Below are positions 57,047-64,000 of a DNA stretch of 64,000 bases, piece after piece (position 1 is the first letter of the stretch; every line of letters begins with the position of its first letter). Location of the stretch: positions 496,001-560,000 of the forward strand of contig NZ_JAKKOD010000001.1 in assembly GCF_026226775.1 (NCBI RefSeq), written 5' to 3'. Origin of the DNA: Avibacterium sp. 21-586 (GTDB lineage Bacteria > Pseudomonadota > Gammaproteobacteria > Enterobacterales > Pasteurellaceae). The notes beneath the pieces were generated by a model, which worked only from the letters and a program-made list of their open reading frames with translations, was not told where the DNA came from and ran no database searches. A program made the translations under genes and the position numbers.

Positions 57047-57295
57047 ATGGCTCGTAAACCTACCACAGACGAAAACAGCTTAGATTTTGAAACTACCTTA
57101 ACTCAATTAGAAAGCATTGTTACCCGTTTAGAAAGCGGTGAATTGCCTTTAGAGCAGGCGTTAAAGGATTTTGAAAACGGGATTAAGCTGGCGCAATTAG
57201 GTCAAACGCGTTTACAACAAGCGGAACAGCGTATTCAAATTTTGCTTTCTAAAAGCGATAAAGCAGAATTAAGTGACTATCAAAACAACGAATAA
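57047..57295 (+). CDS. xseB: exodeoxyribonuclease VII small subunit
   Basis: Small subunit of exonuclease VII, which degrades single-stranded DNA with several XseB per XseA. 82 residues with the family core [65 protein letters not shown] precedes the ATG at 57047; an upstream in-frame start at 57029 lacks a site. It heads the conserved xseB-ispA-dxs operon. Confidence 0.96.
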   Translation: MARKPTTDENSLDFETTLTQLESIVTRLESGELPLEQALKDFENGIKLAQLGQTRLQQAEQRIQILLSKSDKAELSDYQNNE

Positions 57296-57319
57296 GAACC
57301 CAATAACTAAGCCACTGCT

Positions 57320-58210
57320 ATGTACCAATTTGCACAGGATTTACAACAACTTCAACAGCGGATTAATCAATTTCTCGAACACCAATTTGAGCAAATTGAC
57401 ACGCAACCTTCCCCCCTTGCAGACGCAATGAAATATGCGCTTTTATTGGGTGGAAAGCGCGTTCGTCCGTTTTTGGTTTATGCCACAGGCAGAATGCTAG
57501 GGGCAGAATTCGTGCATTTGGATTATGCTGCCGCTGGTATTGAAGCGATTCACGCTTATTCTTTAGTTCACGATGATTTACCTGCAATGGATAATGATGC
57601 ACTGCGCCGTGGCCACTCCACTTGCCATATTGCCTTTGATGAAGCCACCGCCATTCTAGCAGGGGATGCGCTGCAAGCCTTTGCTTTTGAATTACTGAGC
57701 CAAACGCCAAATTTATCTGCCGAACAACGCCTTGCTTTGGTAGCAGAATTGGCGAAAGCGTCTGGCGTGCAAGGAATGTGTTTGGGGCAAAGCCTTGATT
57801 TGCAAGCTGAGCATCAACAAGTCAGCCTTACGGAATTGGAAAGAATTCATCGCAACAAAACGGGCGCGTTGTTACGCTGTGCATTAAAAATGGGCTTTCT
57901 TTGTTCACCGCATTTTGTCGACAAACAACTTTGCCAACAGCTCGAACGCTATGCTGATGCCATTGGGCTGGCGTTCCAAGTGCAAGATGATATTTTAGAT
58001 ATTGAAGGCGAAAGTGCTGTGATCGGCAAAACCGTGGGCGCGGATTTAGCCGCGGATAAAAGCACTTACCCAAAATTACTCGGCTTGCAAGGGGCGAAAG
58101 AAAAAGCGCAAGAACTTCATCAACAAGCCCTTGATGCCTTAGCCAAATTACCTTTTGATAGCTCGCCATTAAAGGCATTGAGCGAGTTTATTGTAACAAG
58201 AAAAAATTAA
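57320..58210 (+). CDS. ispA: farnesyl diphosphate synthase (geranyltranstransferase)
   Basis: Condenses IPP with DMAPP and GPP to give farnesyl diphosphate. 296 residues. First Asp-rich motif HDDLPAMDNDALRRG (about 84-98) and second FQVQDDILDIEGE (about 215-227) are intact; LLGGKRVRPFLVYATG is at 43-58. It follows xseB by 24 bp. Together with dxs it supplies isoprenoids for undecaprenyl phosphate and quinones. Confidence 0.97.
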   Translation: MYQFAQDLQQLQQRINQFLEHQFEQIDTQPSPLADAMKYALLLGGKRVRPFLVYATGRMLGAEFVHLDYAAAGIEAIHAYSLVHDDLPAMDNDALRRGHSTCHIAFDEATAILAGDALQAFAFELLSQTPNLSAEQRLALVAELAKASGVQGMCLGQSLDLQAEHQQVSLTELERIHRNKTGALLRCALKMGFLCSPHFVDKQLCQQLERYADAIGLAFQVQDDILDIEGESAVIGKTVGADLAADKSTYPKLLGLQGAKEKAQELHQQALDALAKLPFDSSPLKALSEFIVTRKN

Positions 58211-58285
58211 TATATTGGACACCGCCTAAGCCTTATACGATTAAAGTGCGGTCGAAATTTAACCCTTTTTAGGATTTGATTAACA

Positions 58286-60142
58286 ATGGAAAAATATCCT
58301 CTTTTATCACTGATTAATTCACCGGACGATTTGCGTCTTTTAAATAAAGATCAACTTCCCCAACTTTGTAATGAATTACGCGGATATTTGTTGGAAAGTG
58401 TTAGTCAAAGTAGCGGCCATTTGGCCTCAGGCTTAGGCACGGTGGAGCTCACTGTTGCTTTGCATTATGTATTCAACACCCCATTTGATCAGCTCATTTG
58501 GGACGTCGGGCATCAAGCCTATCCACACAAAATTCTCACTGGACGCCGTGATAAAATGTCCACCATTCGCCAAAAAAATGGGCTTCACCCTTTCCCGTGG
58601 CGTAATGAAAGTGAGTTTGATGTGCTAAGTGTGGGCCATTCTTCCACTTCTATTAGTGCCGGACTTGGCATTGCCGTGGCAGCAGAAAAAGAAAACGCAG
58701 GTCGCAAAACCATTTGTGTCATTGGCGATGGCGCAATCACCGCAGGAATGGCCTTTGAAGCACTCAATCACGCAGGTGCATTACACACCGATATGTTAGT
58801 GATTCTCAACGATAATGAAATGTCTATTTCAGAAAATGTGGGGGCATTGAATAACTATCTTGCCCGCTTGTTTTCTGGCTCTTTCTATTCCACCTTACGT
58901 GAAGGCGGTAAAAAAATTCTCTCCGGCGTGCCACCCATTAAAGAATTTGTGAAAAAGACGGAAGAACACGTTAAAGGCTTTGTTTCGCCTATTGGCACAA
59001 TGTTTGAAGAACTAGGTTTTAACTATATCGGTCCAATTGACGGCCATAACGTGGACGAATTAATTAGCACCTTGAAGAATATGAGTAGCCTGAAAGGGCC
59101 GCAATTCTTGCATATTAAAACCAAAAAAGGCAAAGGCTATGCGCCAGCGGAACAAGATCCTATCGGCTTCCACGGTGTGCCGAAATTCGATCCTTCAAGT
59201 GGAAAATTGCCAAAATCCACCACCCCAACCTATTCGCAAATTTTTGGTGACTGGCTATGTGAAATGGCAGAGCAAGATCCGAAATTAATCGGCATCACCC
59301 CTGCTATGCGTGAAGGGTCAGGAATGGTTGAATTTTCCAACCGCTTTCCACAACAATATTTTGATGTTGCCATTGCTGAACAGCACGCCGTTACCTTTGC
59401 CGCAGGCTTGGCGATTGCTGGGTTTAAACCTGTGGTAGCCATTTATTCTACTTTCTTGCAACGTGCTTACGATCAGGTGATCCACGATGTGGCCATTCAA
59501 AATCTTCCTGTGTTATTTGCTATCGACCGCGCAGGCGTGGTGGGTGCAGATGGACAAACCCACCAAGGCGCGTTTGACATTAGCTTTATGCGCTGCATTC
59601 CAAATTTAGTGATTATGACCCCAAGTGATGAAAATGAATGTCGTCAAATGCTTTATACCGGCTATCAATGTGGTAAACCTGCCGCCGTACGCTACCCACG
59701 TGGCAATGCCATTGGCGTAGAACTTGAGCCATTAGCAATCTTGCCACTCGGCAAAGGTAACGTTCTGCGCGAAGGGAAAAATATTGCCATTCTAAATTTT
59801 GGTACATTGTTATCAAGTGCCAAAACGGTGGCAGAAAAATTAAATACCACCCTTGTGGATATGCGATTTGTTAAACCTATTGATGAGGCCTTAATTTTGC
59901 AACTCGCTGAAAACCATTCATTATTAGTAACACTCGAAGAAAATGCCATTCAAGGTGGGGCAGGCAGTGCCGTGGCGGAAGTGCTAAATTCTCAGCCCAA
60001 AACTACCGCACTTTTACAATTAGGCTTACCAGATTTCTTCATTCCACAAGGCACGCAACAAGAAATTTTAACTGACTTAAAAATTGATGCTAAAGGTATT
60101 GAAGAACAAATATTAGCTTTTCTTGAAAGGCTAAAATATTAA
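58286..60142 (+). CDS. dxs: 1-deoxy-D-xylulose-5-phosphate synthase
   Basis: Thiamine-diphosphate enzyme that starts the MEP isoprenoid pathway from pyruvate and glyceraldehyde 3-phosphate. 618 residues. The cofactor-binding [18 protein letters not shown] is at about 152-169, with the conserved [14 protein letters not shown] next to it; [32 protein letters not shown] and [18 protein letters not shown] mark the transketolase pyrimidine domain. Separated from ispA by 75 bp that contains one USS core. Confidence 0.98.
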   Translation: MEKYPLLSLINSPDDLRLLNKDQLPQLCNELRGYLLESVSQSSGHLASGLGTVELTVALHYVFNTPFDQLIWDVGHQAYPHKILTGRRDKMSTIRQKNGLHPFPWRNESEFDVLSVGHSSTSISAGLGIAVAAEKENAGRKTICVIGDGAITAGMAFEALNHAGALHTDMLVILNDNEMSISENVGALNNYLARLFSGSFYSTLREGGKKILSGVPPIKEFVKKTEEHVKGFVSPIGTMFEELGFNYIGPIDGHNVDELISTLKNMSSLKGPQFLHIKTKKGKGYAPAEQDPIGFHGVPKFDPSSGKLPKSTTPTYSQIFGDWLCEMAEQDPKLIGITPAMREGSGMVEFSNRFPQQYFDVAIAEQHAVTFAAGLAIAGFKPVVAIYSTFLQRAYDQVIHDVAIQNLPVLFAIDRAGVVGADGQTHQGAFDISFMRCIPNLVIMTPSDENECRQMLYTGYQCGKPAAVRYPRGNAIGVELEPLAILPLGKGNVLREGKNIAILNFGTLLSSAKTVAEKLNTTLVDMRFVKPIDEALILQLAENHSLLVTLEENAIQGGAGSAVAEVLNSQPKTTALLQLGLPDFFIPQGTQQEILTDLKIDAKGIEEQILAFLERLKY

Positions 60143-60175
60143 TCACTATAGTATTCAATTAAATGCGGGTTTGAT

Positions 60176-60784
60176 ATGGAATTTTTAATCAATTTTTTTA
60201 CTAACTATGGCTACTTCGCTGTTCTCTTTGTTCTAATCATCTGTGGTTTCGGTGTGCCAATCCCAGAAGATATTACCCTTGTTTCAGGTGGTGTGATTGC
60301 TGGCTTAGGATATGCTAATCCGCATATGATGCTCATAGTAAGTATGATCGGTGTATTAATTGGGGATAGTACAATGTACTGGTTAGGGCGACTTTATGGC
60401 GTAAAAATCTTACGTTTTCGTCCAATTCGTAAAATGCTTACCTTAAAACGTTTACAAATAGTGCGTTCCCAATTTGATAAATACGGCAATCGTGTACTTT
60501 TTACCGCACGCTTTCTACCTGGATTAAGAGCACCAATTTATATGATCTCTGGCATTACTCGCCGTGTTAGTTTTATCCGCTTTGTATTAATTGATTTTTT
60601 TGCCGCCATTATTTCTGTGCCAATTTGGGTTTATTTAGGGCATTTCGGAGCAAGTAATTTAGATTGGTTGCATAAACAAATCCACAAGGGGCAATTTGTT
60701 ATTTACGCTATTATTGGCGTAGTTGCCCTGATTGTATTGTGGAAATGGAAAAAATCACGCCAAAATAAACAAACTAAAGAATAG
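60176..60784 (+). CDS. DedA family membrane protein
   Basis: 202-residue inner-membrane protein of the DedA (VTT/SNARE-associated) superfamily. Several DedA proteins flip undecaprenyl phosphate or phospholipids across the membrane, and some affect polymyxin and bile resistance. Family residues: [18 protein letters not shown] with the conserved acidic pair, [17 protein letters not shown], and [18 protein letters not shown] (the conserved Arg-rich loop). Being near dxs/ispA, a role in undecaprenyl phosphate recycling is conceivable but only inferred. Ends in a basic tail; ycgL follows after 8 bp. Confidence 0.9.
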   Translation: MEFLINFFTNYGYFAVLFVLIICGFGVPIPEDITLVSGGVIAGLGYANPHMMLIVSMIGVLIGDSTMYWLGRLYGVKILRFRPIRKMLTLKRLQIVRSQFDKYGNRVLFTARFLPGLRAPIYMISGITRRVSFIRFVLIDFFAAIISVPIWVYLGHFGASNLDWLHKQIHKGQFVIYAIIGVVALIVLWKWKKSRQNKQTKE

Positions 60785-60792
60785 GAAACCTT

Positions 60793-61074
60793 ATGCTCTA
60801 CGCTATTTATAAAAGTAAGGAAAAAGAAGGAATGTATTTATACATTGCCAAACGCGATGATTTTTCCCCCATTCCCGCCCCCCTACGCGACAGTTTCGGC
60901 ACGCCTATTTTTGTGATGCTATTTAATCTTAAAGGTGAAAAATCTCTCATCAATGCAGATAATCAAGATGTACTAGAAAAAATCCAACAACAAGGCTTTT
61001 ATCTACAAATGCCTAAACAAGAGCAGAATTTGTTGGAAATTCATAAAATACATACTTTAAATTTGAATATGTAA
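60793..61074 (+). CDS. ycgL: YcgL domain-containing protein
   Basis: 93-residue cytoplasmic protein of the YcgL (UPF0745) family, function unknown. The family pattern is visible: CYAIYKS-like start (here [41 protein letters not shown]) and [14 protein letters not shown] in the second half. AGGAAACCTT precedes the ATG. It is closely spaced after the DedA gene and probably cotranscribed. In E. coli ycgL neighbours ycgN; here the two lie 58 kb apart. Confidence 0.88.
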   Translation: MLYAIYKSKEKEGMYLYIAKRDDFSPIPAPLRDSFGTPIFVMLFNLKGEKSLINADNQDVLEKIQQQGFYLQMPKQEQNLLEIHKIHTLNLNM

Positions 61075-61171
61075 CAAAGTGCGGTGAAATTTTTTATCAT
61101 TTTTGAAATCTTGTAAACCTTAGTATAATGCCCGTCTGATTTTTATAAATGAGCAATTAGGAACGTATTGA

Positions 61172-61975
61172 ATGAAAATAATGTCTTTTAATATCAATGG
61201 ATTGCGAGCTAGACCTCATCAGCTTGAAGCCATTATTGAACAGTATCAGCCGGATATTTTGGGATTGCAGGAAATTAAGGTAGCAGATGAAGATTTCCCT
61301 TATGCCTTGGTGGAACATTTAGGCTATCACGTTTATCACCACGGGCAAAAAGGGCATTATGGCGTGGCATTTTTGTTGAAACACTCGCCCAAAGCCATTC
61401 ACAAAGGTTTTCCGACTGATGACGCGGAGGCACAAAAACGCATTATTATGGCGGAAATGGAAACGGAATTTGGGTTGCTCACGGTGATAAACGGCTATTT
61501 TCCACAAGGGGAAAGCCGTAACCACGAAACCAAATTCCCTGCTAAAGAAAAATTCTATGCGGATTTACAACGTTATTTAGAGCAGGATCACAATAAAGAC
61601 AATCCAATTATTATTATGGGTGATATGAATATCAGCCCAAGTGATTTGGATATTGGCATTGGTGAAGAAAACCGCAAACGTTGGTTGCGCACCGGAAAAT
61701 GTTCATTCTTACCTGAAGAAAGAGAATGGTATAACCGCTTATATGCCTATGGTTTAACGGACACTTTCCGCCATTTAAACCCAACGACTAACGATAAATT
61801 CTCTTGGTTTGACTATCGCTCAAAAGGCTTTGATGATAACCGTGGCTTACGCATTGATCATATTTTGGCAAGCAATAGTTTAATCGATCGTTGTACTGAT
61901 ACAGGCATTGCCCTTGATATTCGTGCGATGGAAAAACCTTCCGATCATGCTCCAATTTGGGCTGTGTTTGAGTAA
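61172..61975 (+). CDS. xthA: exodeoxyribonuclease III
   Basis: DNA repair enzyme: AP endonuclease, 3' phosphatase and 3'-5' exonuclease. 267 residues (E. coli 268). Motifs of the EEP fold: [14 protein letters not shown] (about 5-18), [14 protein letters not shown] with the metal-binding Glu, [30 protein letters not shown] with catalytic Asp and Asn, [23 protein letters not shown], and the final SDHAPIWA with the catalytic His. The promoter region holds a single USS core (61078). Confidence 0.97.
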   Translation: MKIMSFNINGLRARPHQLEAIIEQYQPDILGLQEIKVADEDFPYALVEHLGYHVYHHGQKGHYGVAFLLKHSPKAIHKGFPTDDAEAQKRIIMAEMETEFGLLTVINGYFPQGESRNHETKFPAKEKFYADLQRYLEQDHNKDNPIIIMGDMNISPSDLDIGIGEENRKRWLRTGKCSFLPEEREWYNRLYAYGLTDTFRHLNPTTNDKFSWFDYRSKGFDDNRGLRIDHILASNSLIDRCTDTGIALDIRAMEKPSDHAPIWAVFE

Positions 61976-61987
61976 TTTCATCATAAT

Positions 61988-62030
61988 AAAATGGGCAGCT
62001 GATAATTAAGCTGCCCATTTTTTATTTTTC
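61988..62030. terminator. bidirectional terminator between xthA and the HlyD gene
   Basis: AAAATGGGCAGCT pairs with AGCTGCCCATTTT around a short AT loop, with a T run on the plus strand and A run on the other side. The two genes converge. Confidence 0.9.
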
Positions 62031-62038
62031 TCTCATTT

Positions 62039-63268
62039 CTAGCGTTCTTGTAACGCTTGTTTCATTCTTGTTAATGGTTTAGTGAGATATTCAAAGACGG
62101 TTTTTTCACCTGTTTTTATATCCACTGTTGCAACCATTCCCGGCAGTACAGGCAACAAATTTCCCGTTTTATCGGTTAAATTACTGCCATCCGTTTCGAC
62201 TAATACACGATAGTAAGAGGCGTTTGGATTTAATTTCAACTCATCACCTGCTCGTTTATCTTGTAATGTGCCTGGGCTCAGCAAAGTAACCACGCCATCT
62301 AACCCACCGTAAATAGCATAATCATAGGCAGTTAATCTCACTACAGCTTTCATTCCTGGATGCACGTAAGCAACATCTTTTGGATTAATATAAGCTTCAA
62401 CAAGTAATTTTTCTTCAATTGGAACGATTTCCATAATATCTTGCCCAACCGTGATTACACCACCAATCGTATTGACTTTGATATTTTTAATTATCCCTTT
62501 GAGTGGAGAACGTATAAGAGAGCGTTCTACAGGATCTGCGCGCATTGCTAAGTTTTCTTTTGCTTGATCTAGCTCTCCTTGCACCTTAGCAAGTTCAGCA
62601 TTCGCCTCATTAATATATTTATGCTCTCGTTCTGATATTTGCAATTTAAGATCTGATGAGGAACGTTGCATTCTAAGTAATTCTACTTGTGATATCGCTC
62701 CCTTACGAACCATTGGCTCAGTAATTCTTATTTCAGAATCTAACAATCTTTTACTTTCACGCAGGCTCTTTAATGCTTCTGCTAATGCTTGTTTTTTGGC
62801 TTGATAGACCCCTTCTTCACGTTTAATAATATCTGCTGGAAGTCTTTCTGGAAAAACAGGCTTCGTCCCTGATACTTCTGCTTTCAAACGGATAGACACG
62901 GCTTCTAGGTTATCGACTTTTGCCTGCGTCTCTCGGAGAATGGCAGAACTTCGTGTATCATCAAGTTTTAATAAGACCTGACCTTTCTCAACTTGCTGTC
63001 CTTCTTTTACTAGCATTTCACTCAAAATTCCAGGATCTAAACTTTGGATAATTTGTTCACGACTACTTGGAATAATGGTTCCTTGACCCCTGGTTACTTC
63101 TTCTAATTTACTAAAATATGACCAGATCAAAAAAACAAGTAAAAAAGCAGCGAGTAGCCATAAAATAGCAAAGGTTTTTTGGTGCTTTTCTTCTTGCATT
63201 GCTGCATGTAAATCTGTCAGCAAATGCAGATCTTTATTATTTACCGTATTTTCTTGTTCATTTCTCAT
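62039..63268 (-). CDS. type I secretion periplasmic adaptor (HlyD family)
   Basis: Membrane-fusion protein linking a type I ABC exporter with an outer-membrane channel, 409 residues. A cytoplasmic stretch of about 32 residues precedes one transmembrane helix (TFAILWLLAAFLLVFLIWSYF), then a lipoyl half (GTIIPSSREQIIQSLDPGILSEMLVKEGQQVEKGQVLLKLD), long coiled coils (about 105-245), the second lipoyl half and the HlyD signature region near the C-terminus (LPVLPGMVATVDIKTGEKTVFEYLTKPL). This is the LapC/HlyD pattern. Its ATG overlaps the end of the ABC gene by four bases. The expected substrate is the RTX adhesin at 26-33 kb. Confidence 0.92.
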   Translation of the reverse strand: MRNEQENTVNNKDLHLLTDLHAAMQEEKHQKTFAILWLLAAFLLVFLIWSYFSKLEEVTRGQGTIIPSSREQIIQSLDPGILSEMLVKEGQQVEKGQVLLKLDDTRSSAILRETQAKVDNLEAVSIRLKAEVSGTKPVFPERLPADIIKREEGVYQAKKQALAEALKSLRESKRLLDSEIRITEPMVRKGAISQVELLRMQRSSSDLKLQISEREHKYINEANAELAKVQGELDQAKENLAMRADPVERSLIRSPLKGIIKNIKVNTIGGVITVGQDIMEIVPIEEKLLVEAYINPKDVAYVHPGMKAVVRLTAYDYAIYGGLDGVVTLLSPGTLQDKRAGDELKLNPNASYYRVLVETDGSNLTDKTGNLLPVLPGMVATVDIKTGEKTVFEYLTKPLTRMKQALQER

Positions 63269-64000
63269 TTGTTCTCATTGCTCCCAGTTTGAGTTGCTGG
63301 TTGAGGCTGTTGTTGTGGGTTATTTTGTTCACTTAATTTTTTCAATACAGCATCTCTTGGTCCATCCATGATGATTTTTCCACCATCCACTACAACAACA
63401 CGATCAACTAAGCGTAATGCTGATAACCGATGGGTTACCACAACCAGTGTTCGTTTAGCCGCCCATTGAGCAATAGCATTTAATGCTTGTATTTCATATT
63501 GTGGATCAAAACTATGGGTTGGCTCATCTAAAAGCACCACTTTTGGATCTTTCAACATCATTCGAGCTAATGCTATTGCCTGACGTTGTCCACCAGATAA
63601 TCCTAATCCATTTTCTCCCAATGGCATATCCAACCCTTTAGGGTGACTACGAATAAAATCCATTAACCCTAAGCGTTGTAATGCAATTAGCAATGTTTGA
63701 TCTGATGGATAACTATCTGTGCGTGCTATATCTAAGTTATCACGTAACGTACCTAAGAATAGACGAGGATTTTGTTCTAATAATAGTACTTGATTACGTA
63801 AATAATAAGGATCAATCTGCTGTAAGTTAATATTATCTAACGTAATACTCCCTTCTGTTGGGCGATATTGGTTAACAGCCAGTTTAAGTGCTGTAGACTT
63901 TCCACTACCAATTTTACCTAAAATAGCAACTTTTTCTCCAGGTTGAATATGCAAATTAAAGTTTTTTAGTACTGGAGTATCTTCATCAGTATATTGGAAG
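63265..64000 (-). CDS. type I secretion ABC transporter, C-terminal part
   Basis: The frame is open to the window edge, so the 5' part (peptidase-like and membrane domains) lies outside; a TTG at 63954 is internal, because FQYTDEDTPVLKNFNL continues the ATPase domain upstream. The visible part is a complete nucleotide-binding domain: Walker A GKIGSGKST, Q-loop LLLEQNPRLF, signature LSGGQRQAIALARMM, Walker B VVLLDEPTHSFD and H-loop VTHRLSALRLVD. It resembles LapB/RTX exporters. It ends in a Gln/Pro-rich tail and overlaps the HlyD gene by four bases. Confidence 0.9.
   Translation of the reverse strand, partial: FQYTDEDTPVLKNFNLHIQPGEKVAILGKIGSGKSTALKLAVNQYRPTEGSITLDNINLQQIDPYYLRNQVLLLEQNPRLFLGTLRDNLDIARTDSYPSDQTLLIALQRLGLMDFIRSHPKGLDMPLGENGLGLSGGQRQAIALARMMLKDPKVVLLDEPTHSFDPQYEIQALNAIAQWAAKRTLVVVTHRLSALRLVDRVVVVDGGKIIMDGPRDAVLKKLSEQNNPQQQPQPATQTGSNENK

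Noticed and set aside
1-64000. tRNA or rRNA genes
   Set aside because: No cloverleaf-like sequence with a conserved T-loop (GGTTCGAATCC type) or rRNA segment was recognised on either strand.

Overview
The window is chromosomal DNA from a member of the Pasteurellaceae. The 9-base core AAGTGCGGT (the Haemophilus influenzae-type DNA uptake signal sequence, USS) recurs in and between genes on both strands, often as inverted pairs that form terminators. The housekeeping genes (glnS, tyrA/aroG, pyrD, pepN, purE, glmM/folP, thiI, xseB-ispA-dxs, xthA) match gammaproteobacterial orthologues in length and motifs. The USS type fits the Haemophilus/Aggregatibacter/Pasteurella/Avibacterium side of the family; I cannot assign a species.

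Layout. 1-4.8 kb: malQ (its 3' end lies outside the window), a DUF805 membrane protein, ycgN and glnS. 5-9.6 kb: a macA-macB-TolC-like tripartite efflux operon whose promoter region carries a TetR-type inverted repeat and a perfect PmrA/QseB-type direct repeat. 9.6-12.8 kb: a cytoplasmic sulfatase and a sodium/solute symporter under a well-placed CRP site. 12.9-16.1 kb: aroG-tyrA with two tandem TyrR boxes, then the PHP phosphoesterase rnm/yciV. 16.1-21.9 kb: an AT-rich accessory island without USS, holding an intact IS3-family element with terminal repeats and a 3-bp target duplication, then a compact three-gene TIR operon. 21.9-26.4 kb: pyrD, pepN and purE (with a PurR operator). 26.5-32.8 kb: one 2112-residue RTX adhesin gene. 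33-41.6 kb: a yfeABCD iron/manganese ABC transporter, tusE, yccA, sixA, folP-glmM and a DUF3298 lipoprotein. 42-62 kb: yccT, mgsA, yccS, pirin/DUF896/LysR, an LDH-like dehydrogenase, yeaD, an AEC carrier, ribE, norM, a Gfo/Idh/MocA oxidoreductase, gltS, thiI, xseB-ispA-dxs, dedA, ycgL and xthA. 62-64 kb: the HlyD-type adaptor and the 3' part of the ABC exporter of a type I secretion system, the likely exporter of the RTX adhesin 30 kb away.

The strongest candidate for an undescribed system is the TIR operon at 17.8-21.3 kb. Its first gene joins a degenerate TIR-like domain, a TIR domain with the catalytic Glu, and a SLOG nucleotide-sensor domain. The second gene is a small ThsB/DUF1863-type TIR protein. 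The third has a TIR domain behind an N-terminal domain I do not recognise. The layout is like Thoeris anti-phage systems (TIR signal producers plus a SLOG-gated NAD-depleting effector), but a TIR domain stands where the familiar ThsA has SIR2. The adhesin is the second accessory highlight: EF-hand-like loops in its N-terminal Ig-like repeats, exact 219-residue tandem repeats, a von Willebrand A domain with a complete MIDAS motif, RTX repeats, and no visible N-terminal retention module.
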